From the NCBI GenBank assembly GCA_013298215.1, contig JAAFKE010000008.1, forward strand, positions 51,679-115,678: a DNA stretch of 64,000 nt. The letters are read 5' to 3'. The position numbers and the translations under genes were made by a program. A model generated the notes under the pieces. It had not been told where the DNA came from, searched no databases, and worked only from the letters and a program-made list of their open reading frames with translations. This stretch comes from Cytophagales bacterium (GTDB taxonomy: Bacteria > Bacteroidota > Bacteroidia > Cytophagales > Spirosomataceae). Of this stretch, positions 8,650-16,609 are shown in pieces. Position 1 is the first letter of the stretch. Every line of letters begins with the position of its first letter.

Positions 8650-9004
8650 CTGCCACCAACATGGGGCTTGGCAAGTGGGGCTGACGGAATAAATCTCAAC
8701 TTTGAGAATTCTTTTGTACCGCACGGGCGACGGTCGGCTGCTGCTGCCGCGTTTTGTTTCGGCTTACGGAAACTTTTTGAACATTGGTAAGTAACTCAAC
8801 CGCGCGGGTCGGTACGCCGCAGCGGGCCCCGATCAGTAATTTATGTCGGCTGACGTTCGGACAGAGGCGTTTCAAATGCCCGCACGGGCGGCCCCGCCAC
8901 CTGACCACAAGCCCTGTTCGTTAGGCACAATTATAAAACTACCATTTGACAGACAAGACCAACCAAAATATTTGTATCTTTATGACAGACAATTTAATTC
9001 GACA
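8650..9004. other. intergenic stretch with repeat copy and cassette-like core sites
   Basis: This 355-base gap holds no convincing gene. It contains the first copy of a 115-bp GC-rich repeat (8798-8912). Just before the repeat is ACTCAAC (8794-8800) and just after it GTTAGGC (8920-8926), which fit the inverse-core and core patterns of integron attC sites. The following ACAATTATAAAAC resembles CAATTATAAAA at 7530 ahead of the previous gene. Confidence 0.5.
8798..8912 (+). repeat. 115-bp direct repeat, copy 1
   Basis: GC-rich sequence starting AACCGCGCGGGTCGGTACGC and ending CTGACCACAAGC. It is matched base for base, as far as I compared, by 9916-10030 at an offset of 1118. It contains small hairpins such as GCCC-GCAC-GGGC near the 3' end. 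Reading through it would extend the Rpn gene upstream, but that extension is not protein-like. Confidence 0.9.
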
Positions 9005-9907
9005 ATGAACAAAAAACTTATTCGATTTGACTGGGCGGTAAAAAAATTATTGCGAAACAAAGCCAATTTTGGCGTTTTAGAAGGGTTTTTAAGCGAATTA
9101 CTCTTTGACGACATCCGTATTGAGAAAATATTGGAGAGTGAGGGCAACCAAGAAACCGAAGATGATAAGTTTAATCGGGTGGACATTCTGACCCAAAACT
9201 CTAAGAACGAGTTAATTATCATCGAAATTCAGAATACTTATGAAATAGATTATCGGGCGGCGAACCGCTTCCAAAGAATGGCTTTTGGTGCTTCAAAAGC
9301 ATTGACAGAAAATTTCAACTTGGGACAAGAATATATTGAAATCAAAAAAATAATTTCAATCAATATTATTTACTTCGACCTCGGACAAGGACAAGACTAC
9401 ATTTATAAAGGTGGGACGGTTTTCAAAGGACTCCACCAACACGACACATTAACGCTTTCGTACAAACAACAGACCGCTTTTTCGAAAGAATCTGTCTCTG
9501 ACATATTTCCTGAATATTACATTATCAAAGTCAATAAATTTAATAATATTGCAAAAGACAGTCTGGATGAGTGGATTTATTTTTTAAAAAATAGTGAAGT
9601 AAAAGACGAATTCAAAGCAAAGGGACTACAACAGGCTGGCGAGATTTTAGACATCATGCGACTCAATAAAGATGATCAATATAGTTATAATCGTTATATG
9701 GAATACCTAAGTTATAAAGCAAGTGAAATATTGACTCTAAAATCGGAAGCAGAAGACAAAGTAAGGGAAAATGAAAAGCTAAAAAATCAAACCGAATTTG
9801 CTGAAAAATTAATTTTAAAAGGGTTTGACAATCCGACTATTGTAGAATTGACAGGTTTAACAATAGATGCGATAGAGGAAATACGAAACTTGCTGGCGAA
9901 AAAATAA
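9005..9907 (+). CDS. Rpn family recombination-promoting nuclease / PD-(D/E)XK putative transposase
   Basis: A 300-residue protein related to E. coli Rpn/YhgA proteins, which are DNA nucleases that raise RecA-independent recombination. The nuclease core FNRVDILTQNSKNELIIIEIQNTYEID (about residues 57-83) gives the D-x(n)-E-x-Q catalytic pattern of the PD-(D/E)XK fold. The C-terminus has a coiled coil (about 235-268) and a small helical motif, TIVELTGLTIDAIEEI, common in this family. The ATG at 9005 starts MNKKLIRFDWAVKKLL, matching the paralog at 47210-48082; the longer frame begins inside the repeat and is rejected. It is AT-rich and flanked on both sides by the 115-bp repeat, which suggests it moved as a unit. 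Confidence 0.85.
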   Translation: MNKKLIRFDWAVKKLLRNKANFGVLEGFLSELLFDDIRIEKILESEGNQETEDDKFNRVDILTQNSKNELIIIEIQNTYEIDYRAANRFQRMAFGASKALTENFNLGQEYIEIKKIISINIIYFDLGQGQDYIYKGGTVFKGLHQHDTLTLSYKQQTAFSKESVSDIFPEYYIIKVNKFNNIAKDSLDEWIYFLKNSEVKDEFKAKGLQQAGEILDIMRLNKDDQYSYNRYMEYLSYKASEILTLKSEAEDKVRENEKLKNQTEFAEKLILKGFDNPTIVELTGLTIDAIEEIRNLLAKK

Positions 9908-9915
9908 CTGTGCCT

Positions 9916-10030
9916 AACCGCGCGGGTCGGTACGCCGCAGCGGGCCCCGATCAGTAATTTATGTCGGCTGACGTTCGGACAGAGGCGTTTCAAATGCCCG
10001 CACGGGCGGCCCCGCCACCTGACCACAAGC
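9916..10030 (+). repeat. 115-bp direct repeat, copy 2
   Basis: Second copy of the 8798-8912 repeat, in the same orientation, starting 9 bp after the Rpn stop codon. It is preceded by GCCTAAC (9912-9918), which fits the RYYYAAC inverse-core pattern. It ends before TCTTTCCATC and the next chromosomal-type gene; no GTTRRRY core follows it here. Confidence 0.9.
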
Positions 10031-10057
10031 TCTTTCCATCGTATAACCCCCCATTTG

Positions 10058-10861
10058 ATGCGTAAATACTTCTTTATCTGCTCGCTCGTGGGCATTTTTG
10101 GGGCGTTGCAAGCCCAAAACGTGCGCCTGCCGGGGCTTATGCCCACCGTTTCGGTGACTTTACCAATCGCCAGAAAGTTGGACTTCAACTTTACCACTTT
10201 TTTGGTAGCAAACATCACCAACGAACGCGTGAGAGACATAAGCTACCCCGCTCAGGGGCGGCTCATGCTCGTTCAACCCAGCGTTATCTACCGTTTCGGC
10301 CCCAACCTAAACGTAGCCGCCAGCTGGGCCTATATCATCTCAAACCCGCTTACGGCCAACTACGGCAATATCTCTTGCCCGTGGCAGCAGGTCATGTATT
10401 CGCACCGGTTGGGCGGCGGCCGAATGTACCACAGGCTGCGCTTCGAGAGCCTGTTTGCGCAAAAAGCCCGCACAAACGTATGGCCGTTTAGCTCGCGTTT
10501 GCGGTATCAGATCGGTTTCACAATGCCCATTCAGGGAAACTCGCTCGAAACCAACGAGTTTTACGTAAACGCCAACCACGAATCATTCATCAACACGGGT
10601 GGAAAAAACATTACCACTTTCAGCGAAAACTGGAACTACGCGGGCATTGGCTACACCGTTTCTGAGCGCTCTAAGGTAGAGCTGGGGTTTATGAATATGT
10701 CGAGAATCCGCAACGCGGCGTTCGACAACATGGTTTACAACTCCCTCCAAATTTCGTATTTCGTCAATTTCTTCGCCAGGGCCTCTCCCACCGCCAAGTC
10801 GGCGCAACCCGTCTCCAAAAAAAGCGAAAACATTCATTTTAAAAGCTGGCCGCCCAACTAA
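10058..10861 (+). CDS. DUF2490-type outer-membrane beta-barrel protein
   Basis: A 267-residue protein with a clear signal peptide (MRKYFFICSLVGIFGALQAQ). The mature part shows alternating short amphipathic strands typical of an outer-membrane barrel, with RYQIGFTMPIQ, YAGIGYTVSERSKVELGFMN and LQISYFVNF toward the end, as in DUF2490 proteins. The ATG at 10058 is preferred to the in-frame TTG at 10055. The gene starts 28 bp after the second 115-bp repeat, so the repeat lies directly in its upstream region. GC content returns to the chromosomal average. Function is unknown; cargo or enzyme activity should not be assumed. Confidence 0.7.
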   Translation: MRKYFFICSLVGIFGALQAQNVRLPGLMPTVSVTLPIARKLDFNFTTFLVANITNERVRDISYPAQGRLMLVQPSVIYRFGPNLNVAASWAYIISNPLTANYGNISCPWQQVMYSHRLGGGRMYHRLRFESLFAQKARTNVWPFSSRLRYQIGFTMPIQGNSLETNEFYVNANHESFINTGGKNITTFSENWNYAGIGYTVSERSKVELGFMNMSRIRNAAFDNMVYNSLQISYFVNFFARASPTAKSAQPVSKKSENIHFKSWPPN

Positions 10862-10881
10862 GGAATGAGTTTTGAATTGTA

Positions 10882-10918
10882 GACGGGACCCGCAGCGGCG
10901 TACCGTACCCGCGCGGTT
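10882..10918 (-). repeat. inverted relative of the 115-bp repeat start
   Basis: Read on the minus strand it begins AACCGCGCGGGTACGGTACG and continues CCGCTGCGGGTCCCGTC. This aligns with the first 35 bases of the 115-bp repeats with few changes and one inserted base. It shares the core CGGTACGCCGC(T/A)GCGG. It shows that the repeat core exists independently of the Rpn gene and in either orientation. Confidence 0.75.
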
Positions 10919-11028
10919 GTAGGATGAATGAATAACTAATTATTACAAACTTAAAAATAGTAGTTGTTCAGTTGCAGTTGTCTTCTCGTTCTGCTTTCAC
11001 AATAAATTTCGTCTCAGTATTATGGCAA

Positions 11029-11072
11029 CTGGGCCTCATAAATTCCAATATTTCGGAATTTATGAGGCCCAG
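11029..11072. repeat. perfect 18-bp inverted repeat (hairpin)
   Basis: CTGGGCCTCATAAATTCC (11029-11046) is followed by an 8-base loop and its exact complement (11055-11072). No T-run follows on either strand, so it is not a classic intrinsic terminator. It could be a transcription-end hairpin, a protein site or part of a small non-autonomous element. Confidence 0.7.
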
Positions 11073-11307
11073 CTGTCATTTGCAATTTTAATGCCAAGAA
11101 ATGAGTAAAAGCATATTTTGTACTGGTAACATTTATTAATAAGAAAGGTCTATTTGCGGAAAATCAACGTCTTAAATAAACAAATTTGTCATCGTAGGTT
11201 TGTGGATGGCAAATATGATTTTGCGGTGAGGAGTCATACTAAAAAAGCCGCTTAATGTGTTTTTCGCTTCGTAGGCAAGGATATTATGGCAATTTTGCTT
11301 GTCAGTG

Positions 11308-11360
11308 GAGACACTGACAACGGCGGCGAGACACTGACAACGGCGGCGAAACACTGAAAA
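11308..11360. repeat. tandem 20-bp repeat, about 2.6 copies
   Basis: The unit GAGACACTGACAACGGCGGC occurs at 11308-11327 and 11328-11347, with a degenerate partial third copy. The first unit overlaps a short palindrome (TCAGTG-GAGA-CACTGA). There is no spacer-repeat structure, so it is not CRISPR. Confidence 0.75.
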
Positions 11361-11575
11361 GGGTGTTTAGATTTCTCGATATCGCTCGAAACGACAAAAT
11401 ACTCGAAATGAATAAATAAATATTCCTTTTATTTAGTTGGTAATAAAAAAATGGTGTGCTCAAAATCTGGCACGGTAGTTGAAAAGAAATTAAGCAAAAT
11501 ATATTCCGATAATTAGGAATCAATTCCAGAAAATTATTTATTTGTAAACTTATTCAATCAAACCTAATTGACACA

Positions 11576-12493
11576 ATGATTCGCACATTCTACAAACGAT
11601 TCCGTTTTTTGGGGCTGCTTGCCATACCAATGATCGGTAAAGCCCAGATGCCGCACGACGCGATTTATATGCCAAAAAAAACGGCCTGCATAGCCCTCAG
11701 CTACGGCAGCAGTTCTTGGAACAACTACTGGGAAAACACCCTCAAACGCGAAAACCTGAACATCGGCACCCACACCACCACCAATGCCATGCTAATGGTG
11801 GCGGGGGGCATTACCAACAGACTAAACCTAATCGTGGGGCTACCCTACGTGCAAACCAAGGCCAGCGCGGGCAATTTGATGGGACAAAGCGGAGTACAAG
11901 ACCTGTCGGTGTGGCTAAAGTACAAGCTCGCCGAGGCCAGGGGGCTGTCGTTGCACGTGGCGGGTGGTGTCTCGACCCCAGTTACCGATTACGTTCCCGA
12001 CTTTATGCCCATGTCGATTGGCCTACAGTGCCGCACGGCCACGGGGCGGGTTACCTTACACTACCTGCACAAGTCGGGCATTTATTTTACGGGGCACGGC
12101 AGCTACACGTACCGTTCCAACATTAGGGTAGATCGAGACGCGTACCAGGCCGACGGTCGGGTGTTCAATACCAATGCGGTGCGTGTACCAAACGCAACCG
12201 ACGCAGCGGCTCGCTTGGGTTTTCTGAGCAAAGGCCAAAAAATACAAGTAGAGGGTTTTGTGGAACAGTTCTCGTGCGTGGACGGCGACAATATTCGCCG
12301 CAACGATATGCCTTTTCCGACCAACAATATGCGGATGGTGTCAGTGGGCGGCTACGCCAAGTTTCAACCCAAACGACTTGGAATAAACGCCCGCTTTGCC
12401 CACGTCACGAGTGGTCTCAACGTGGGTCAATCGACGAGTTTTATGGTAGGTCTTTTGTGGATTGTCGGCCCAAAAGCCCCGAAAGGAAATTAA
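11576..12493 (+). CDS. outer-membrane beta-barrel (transporter-like) protein
   Basis: A 305-residue protein with an N-terminal signal (RFLGLLAIPMIGKAQ, cleavage after KAQ). Repeated short strands end in aromatic residues, for example LMVAGGITNRLNLIVGLPYVQT and LSLHVAGGVSTPVTDYVPDF, and the last strand SFMVGLLWIVG is C-terminal. This resembles the meta-pathway phenol/transporter-like barrels that sit in the outer membrane. It lies 46 bp before a haloperoxidase-like lipoprotein, so the pair is probably one operon. The transported substrate cannot be inferred. Confidence 0.7.
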   Translation: MIRTFYKRFRFLGLLAIPMIGKAQMPHDAIYMPKKTACIALSYGSSSWNNYWENTLKRENLNIGTHTTTNAMLMVAGGITNRLNLIVGLPYVQTKASAGNLMGQSGVQDLSVWLKYKLAEARGLSLHVAGGVSTPVTDYVPDFMPMSIGLQCRTATGRVTLHYLHKSGIYFTGHGSYTYRSNIRVDRDAYQADGRVFNTNAVRVPNATDAAARLGFLSKGQKIQVEGFVEQFSCVDGDNIRRNDMPFPTNNMRMVSVGGYAKFQPKRLGINARFAHVTSGLNVGQSTSFMVGLLWIVGPKAPKGN

Positions 12494-12539
12494 TAATCAG
12501 ACATTTATTCTATCACTCGATCATTCAAAATTAGCATCC

Positions 12540-14141
12540 ATGAAAACGCCATTTTTTAATCTCCCAAAAAAACTAAACAACGTGGCCACCGCCAAAACGG
12601 GTAACGCACCGATGCGGCTGCGCACGGGCTGGGGTATTTTATTTCTTTTTTTCTTGCTGGGGTGCGACAAAACAATCGTTGAGCCAACCCTCGAAGCCTA
12701 CGCGCCAACAAATTTAGACGAAAAAGCGGGTACTTGGAAAACCTACGTGCTGACCAATGCCAACGAAATAGCCGTGACCGCACCCAACGCTACCAGCTCG
12801 CCCGAATACCGAGCCGAACTAACTACCCTCAAAAATACAGTCTCGGCACTCACCCCCGAACAACGCAAATCGGTGGAGTATTGGGGTGCAGGTTCAACCT
12901 TCCGTTGGAACGAGATTACCCGCGAACTGGCCGCTCGCTACAACGTGCCGCCCGCATCGAACGCCGATGGAAAATACCCAGTACCCGATGCCACCAACCC
13001 TTTGGCCGACCCGAAGTTTCCTTTCGCCAACCCGCCCTACACGGCGCGAGCCTTGGCCTATCTATCTGTTGCTCAATACGATGCGCTCGTAACGGCCTGG
13101 AACTACAAGTACAAATATAACCGCCCAGCACCGTCGAAGACCGACAATGGCGTGGCTACGCTACTACCCGTAACGACACTACCAGCCTATCCGTCGGAGG
13201 ACGCCGTCGTAGCTGCGGCTTCCTACACCATTTTGGTGCGAATGTTCCCAGGCGAGGTTCCGTTTTTGGAGGCGAAACTAACTGAATGCAAAAACGCTCG
13301 TTATTGGGCCGGCATGAACGTAGAGAGCGACGTAACGGCGGGCGAAGCCCTGGGCAGGGCAGTTGGTGCAAAAGTAATGGCCCGGGCCGCCACCGACGGC
13401 ATGGGCGCGGCCAACAACCAAACATTAGTAGCAGGCTTTGCTGAGGCCGCCAAAACCAGGGGCATCAAAGAAACGTGGGTGAGCCAAGAAATACCCCTCC
13501 GCCCGCCGATGCTGCCAAACTACGGTGCGGTTTTGCCCTGGAACTTTGCCAAAAGTGTACTGCCCACCATTCGGCCCGTGATGCCGTGGGTGGTTGGGTC
13601 GGCGGAGTGGCAAAAAGATTTTGCGGAATTAGAAACCATCAACAAAAACCAAACCCGCCAGCAAGCCCGCATAGCCAGCTACTGGTCAGACGGGGCGGGC
13701 AGCTACACACCGCCAGGCCACTGGCTTCGGGAGGCGGGCAACCTGTCGCGCAGGTACAAACTCAGCGAAGTTTGCACGGCTCGTGCGTTGGCACTGGTTT
13801 CTACGGCGGTTATGGATGCTGGCATTGCTTGCTGGGAAACCAAGTATTTTTACATGACACCACGCCCACAACAATTTGGCCTAAAAACCTCCATCGGCTT
13901 GCCAAACTTCCCGTCTTACACGTCGGGGCACTCTACTTTTTCGGCCGCAGCCGCCACAGTACTGGGTTCTATTTTTCCTGACGAGGCCACTCGCCTAACT
14001 GCCGCCGCCAAAGAAGCGTCCGATTCACGGGTTTTTGGACTCATACACTTCCGAGTGGATTGCGATTTAGGTTTGGTGCACGGCAAAAAGATTGGCGAAT
14101 TTGCCATTGCCCGCGCAAAGGCCGACGGCTCGGGTCTTTAA
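12540..14141 (+). CDS. vanadium haloperoxidase-related PAP2 superfamily lipoprotein
   Basis: A 533-residue cell-envelope protein. The ATG at 12540 gives an N-terminal hydrophobic segment ending in LLGC, a lipobox, so it is probably lipid-anchored. The C-terminal third has all three PAP2/haloperoxidase active-site blocks: KYFYMTPRP (K-x6-RP, about residue 434), PSYTSGHS (near 455) and SRVFGLIHFRVD (SR-x5-H-x3-D, near 500). These bind vanadate in haloperoxidases or phosphate in lipid phosphatases. The helical N-terminal part matches the bacterial vanadium-chloroperoxidase-like family. Whether it is a haloperoxidase or an acid phosphatase cannot be decided from sequence. A strong terminator follows at 14217. 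Confidence 0.88.
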   Translation: MKTPFFNLPKKLNNVATAKTGNAPMRLRTGWGILFLFFLLGCDKTIVEPTLEAYAPTNLDEKAGTWKTYVLTNANEIAVTAPNATSSPEYRAELTTLKNTVSALTPEQRKSVEYWGAGSTFRWNEITRELAARYNVPPASNADGKYPVPDATNPLADPKFPFANPPYTARALAYLSVAQYDALVTAWNYKYKYNRPAPSKTDNGVATLLPVTTLPAYPSEDAVVAAASYTILVRMFPGEVPFLEAKLTECKNARYWAGMNVESDVTAGEALGRAVGAKVMARAATDGMGAANNQTLVAGFAEAAKTRGIKETWVSQEIPLRPPMLPNYGAVLPWNFAKSVLPTIRPVMPWVVGSAEWQKDFAELETINKNQTRQQARIASYWSDGAGSYTPPGHWLREAGNLSRRYKLSEVCTARALALVSTAVMDAGIACWETKYFYMTPRPQQFGLKTSIGLPNFPSYTSGHSTFSAAAATVLGSIFPDEATRLTAAAKEASDSRVFGLIHFRVDCDLGLVHGKKIGEFAIARAKADGSGL

Positions 14142-14216
14142 CCAACAAAAAACGACTTGCCATCAAATTACGTCCAATTCTAATTCAGCGTAGATTATTA
14201 TGGGTTAATGTAGTGC

Positions 14217-14257
14217 AAACTCGGCGGGCTAAAAACAGCCCGCCGAGTTTTTTTTGT
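14217..14257. terminator. bidirectional intrinsic terminator between convergent genes
   Basis: Perfect 14-bp stem: AAACTCGGCGGGCT (14217-14230), six-base loop, complement at 14237-14250, followed by a T-run on the plus strand. The A-rich 5' end of the stem supplies only a short U-run for the minus-strand helicase gene. It separates the PAP2 lipoprotein gene from the helicase gene. Confidence 0.9.
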
Positions 14258-14263
14258 TGGTGA

Positions 14264-16162
14264 TTAGTCTGCCAACTCCCAGGCACTCACGTACCCCCCC
14301 ACGTTTTGGGCGTAGTCAATAAAGTCGGCGTAGAAGGCGTTTTGCGAAAGCGTGGCCGAGTTGCCCACCACTACCAGTTTCTTGCGGGCGCGGGTCATGG
14401 CCACGTTCATGCGGCGGATGTCGGCCAGGAAACCAATTTCGCCTTTGTCGTTGCTCCTCACCAAGCTGATATAAACCACGTCGCGCTCCTGCCCCTGAAA
14501 GCTGTCAATTGTGTTCACGCTAATTTTGTCGGCGTGCAACATGAGCTCGGGGCAGTGGGCAAGTTGTTGTTTTAGGGTATTTATCTGCTGTTTGTAAGGG
14601 GATATAACCGCCACCGTCGGGAAGTTTTCGGGGCCAAAGTGCAGTTGCAGGATTGCTTCAAATTGGGTAAGGTGTTTGAGGAGCAGAGCCGCCTCGTCGG
14701 GGTTGGTACTGCTGGTGCCGTCGAGTTTTTCGTCGAAACTACAACCCGCCGTGTCGATGAAAAGTAGGGGCTGGTCGTTCTCAAAAAGCCTATTTTTGGC
14801 CACCGATGCGTGCGCCGTTAATTTATTCTGATAAAAAACCTGCGACGAATACCCCATTATCTGATCGTTCATTCGGTACTGTACTTCGAGCAGCGTAACG
14901 GCCTGGGGGCAATCTTCGACGCATTTTTCGAGGAGTGTTTTTGCCAAACCGCCCTTTGCCGCCGCCACCGATTTGATGGTGGGCGAAAGTTGGCAGTGAT
15001 CTCCCGCCAAAACAACTTTTTTTGCCTTCAAGATCGGAATCCAACAGGCGGGTTCGAGTGCCTGCCCAGCCTCGTCTATCACCACTGTTTGGTAGGTCAA
15101 ATTGCCCACTGTGTAGTGGTTCGCACCCACCAAAGTTGCCGTAATAACCTGAGCCTTAGACACTATATCGTCAATAATATACTGCTCCGTGTTGCTCACT
15201 TCTTTCATTATTTTGTGGGCTTCATCGAAGAGTGCTTTTCGCTGCTCGGCTTCGGCGCGCCCAAAACTACGTTTATACTTGTGGGCCATACCTTTGAACT
15301 CGTGCGCCTGTTTTTTGAGCCGCTTGGCTTCTTTGTGCAGGTGATGACTGGCCATTTTTGCGTCCAACGTCAAGGCCAACAACGCCTCCGAAACCCGCGC
15401 TGGATTACCAACCCGTAGCACATTCAACCCCTCCGAATGGAGTTTTTCGCTCAACAAATCGACGGCCGTATTGCTGGGCGCAACCACCAAAATGCGCCCA
15501 CTGTCTTGCTTGGCCAACGCCTTGATGGCTTGCACCAGGGTGGTGGTTTTTCCCGTTCCTGGCGGGCCGTGCACCACGGCAAGGTCGTCGGCAAACAGTA
15601 TTTTCTGAACCGCTTGGCACTGGGAGGCGTTGAGCTTTGAGTTGGTATAGTTGAACAACTGGGGGCGAAAACCTGGCGGCTTTGCTGCCGTAAGAACAGC
15701 GATCAATCGGTCGTCGTTTTGGGCACGATCGGCAGCCGTTTTGAGCGCATTTTGCATTTCGTCGTAGCTGTTGTCGTCAAAAAGCAGTTCAATCGCCAGC
15801 TTTCCGTCCCTGCTCCAATCGGGCAGCTCGTCGGTTTTGAGCGTAATTTTAAGTCGATTCCCGCTTTGGTGGCTGATGGTTCCCTCCACCCGATCTTTGT
15901 GGGGGTCGTGGTTGGTAAGAAACACCGCTGGCATTCCCGCCCGAAACTGGTGGCTAACATCTTGGTGGGTTGTGCGCTCCAATTCGACGGTCAGGTAGTC
16001 GCCACGGCCCATTTCAGAACCCCGAATGGCCACTGGATACCACGCCAGCCCGTTGGCTCGGCGGTCGGCAACAGAAGTGGTTTGGGTCAATTTCTGGTAT
16101 TGTAGGCGATCTTCGGCGCGTTCGGTCTTGAGCAGCTCGAGCAAATTTTTAAAATAATCCAT
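14264..16162 (-). CDS. superfamily 1 helicase, UPF1/DNA2/IGHMBP2-like
   Basis: A 632-residue AAA_11/AAA_12 helicase that would unwind DNA or RNA using ATP. Motifs in order: Walker A GPPGTGKTTT near residue 199, motif Ia APSNTAVD, Walker B DEAGQALEPA, motif III GDHCQLSPT, motif IV QYRMN, motif V DSFQGQERDVVYISLVRS and motif VI NVAMTRARKKL. The N-terminal 190 residues form the usual 1B beta-barrel region. Start at 16162 (MDYFKNLLELLKTERAEDR) is chosen because the upstream extension is not family-like. It is the last gene of a minus-strand run with a DUF2237 protein and an M28 peptidase. Confidence 0.92.
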   Translation of the reverse strand: MDYFKNLLELLKTERAEDRLQYQKLTQTTSVADRRANGLAWYPVAIRGSEMGRGDYLTVELERTTHQDVSHQFRAGMPAVFLTNHDPHKDRVEGTISHQSGNRLKITLKTDELPDWSRDGKLAIELLFDDNSYDEMQNALKTAADRAQNDDRLIAVLTAAKPPGFRPQLFNYTNSKLNASQCQAVQKILFADDLAVVHGPPGTGKTTTLVQAIKALAKQDSGRILVVAPSNTAVDLLSEKLHSEGLNVLRVGNPARVSEALLALTLDAKMASHHLHKEAKRLKKQAHEFKGMAHKYKRSFGRAEAEQRKALFDEAHKIMKEVSNTEQYIIDDIVSKAQVITATLVGANHYTVGNLTYQTVVIDEAGQALEPACWIPILKAKKVVLAGDHCQLSPTIKSVAAAKGGLAKTLLEKCVEDCPQAVTLLEVQYRMNDQIMGYSSQVFYQNKLTAHASVAKNRLFENDQPLLFIDTAGCSFDEKLDGTSSTNPDEAALLLKHLTQFEAILQLHFGPENFPTVAVISPYKQQINTLKQQLAHCPELMLHADKISVNTIDSFQGQERDVVYISLVRSNDKGEIGFLADIRRMNVAMTRARKKLVVVGNSATLSQNAFYADFIDYAQNVGGYVSAWELAD

Positions 16163-16207
16163 CCACAAATATAGCACAAATAGTGCTTTACGACCCGCAG
16201 ATCGCAA

Positions 16208-16609
16208 TCATTCATCCTTTGAAACTACATTATTTGGCTGTTTGTGGGCGTGTTCAATCAGCTGCTGCATGGTGGCCACGCGGAGGGCATTTTCGTTGGT
16301 AGCCTCCAAAACCACAAACGGTGCCACGCCCGCGTCGTAGGCTTCTTTCCACCGCGCCACGCACAAACACCACCTGTCGCCTGGTTGCAGGCCTGGGAAG
16401 TTCCAGTACAGGCGCGGTGTAATGAGGTCGTTTCCCATTGCCAGCGAAAACTGCAAAAATTCTTCGGTCATCACCGCGCAAACAGTGTGCGAACCCTGGT
16501 CGTTTTCGTCCGTTTCGCAGCAGCCCGTTCTAAAGTAGCCCGTCATTGGTGCTACGCTACAAGCCACGAGCGGTTCTCCAAATAGGTTTCGTTGGTTGGT
16601 TTTTGTCAT
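16208..16609 (-). CDS. DUF2237 family protein
   Basis: A 133-residue cytosolic protein of the DUF2237 family, recognised by NLFGEPLVACSVAPMTGYFRTGCC near the start, the HTVCAVMTEEFLQFSLAMGNDLITPRL block, and the GDRWCLCVARWKEAYDAGVAPFVVLEATNE block. The family has conserved Cys and Asp residues and no established function. Its start codon overlaps the stop of the M28 peptidase gene by 4 bp (16606-16609), so they are probably translated together. Confidence 0.88.
   Translation of the reverse strand: MTKTNQRNLFGEPLVACSVAPMTGYFRTGCCETDENDQGSHTVCAVMTEEFLQFSLAMGNDLITPRLYWNFPGLQPGDRWCLCVARWKEAYDAGVAPFVVLEATNENALRVATMQQLIEHAHKQPNNVVSKDE

Larger units (their letters stand above)
10862..11575. other. 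714-bp intergenic region rich in repeats, no gene seen
   Basis: No supported coding gene. It contains an inverted relative of the 115-bp repeat start (10882-10918), a perfect 18-bp hairpin (11029-11072), a tandem 20-bp repeat (11308-11360), and a TTTCTCGATATCGCTCGAAA stretch of the kind often dispersed in Bacteroidota genomes. The promoter of the following outer-membrane gene should lie in the AT-rich last 150 bases, but I see no clear -33/-7 pair. Confidence 0.6.

Noticed and set aside
8843..9004. Longer start for the Rpn gene
   Set aside because: The extension is encoded by the GC-rich repeat and is absent from the paralog at 47210-48082.
11308..11360. CRISPR array
   Set aside because: Repeats are directly adjacent with no spacers and no cas genes are near.
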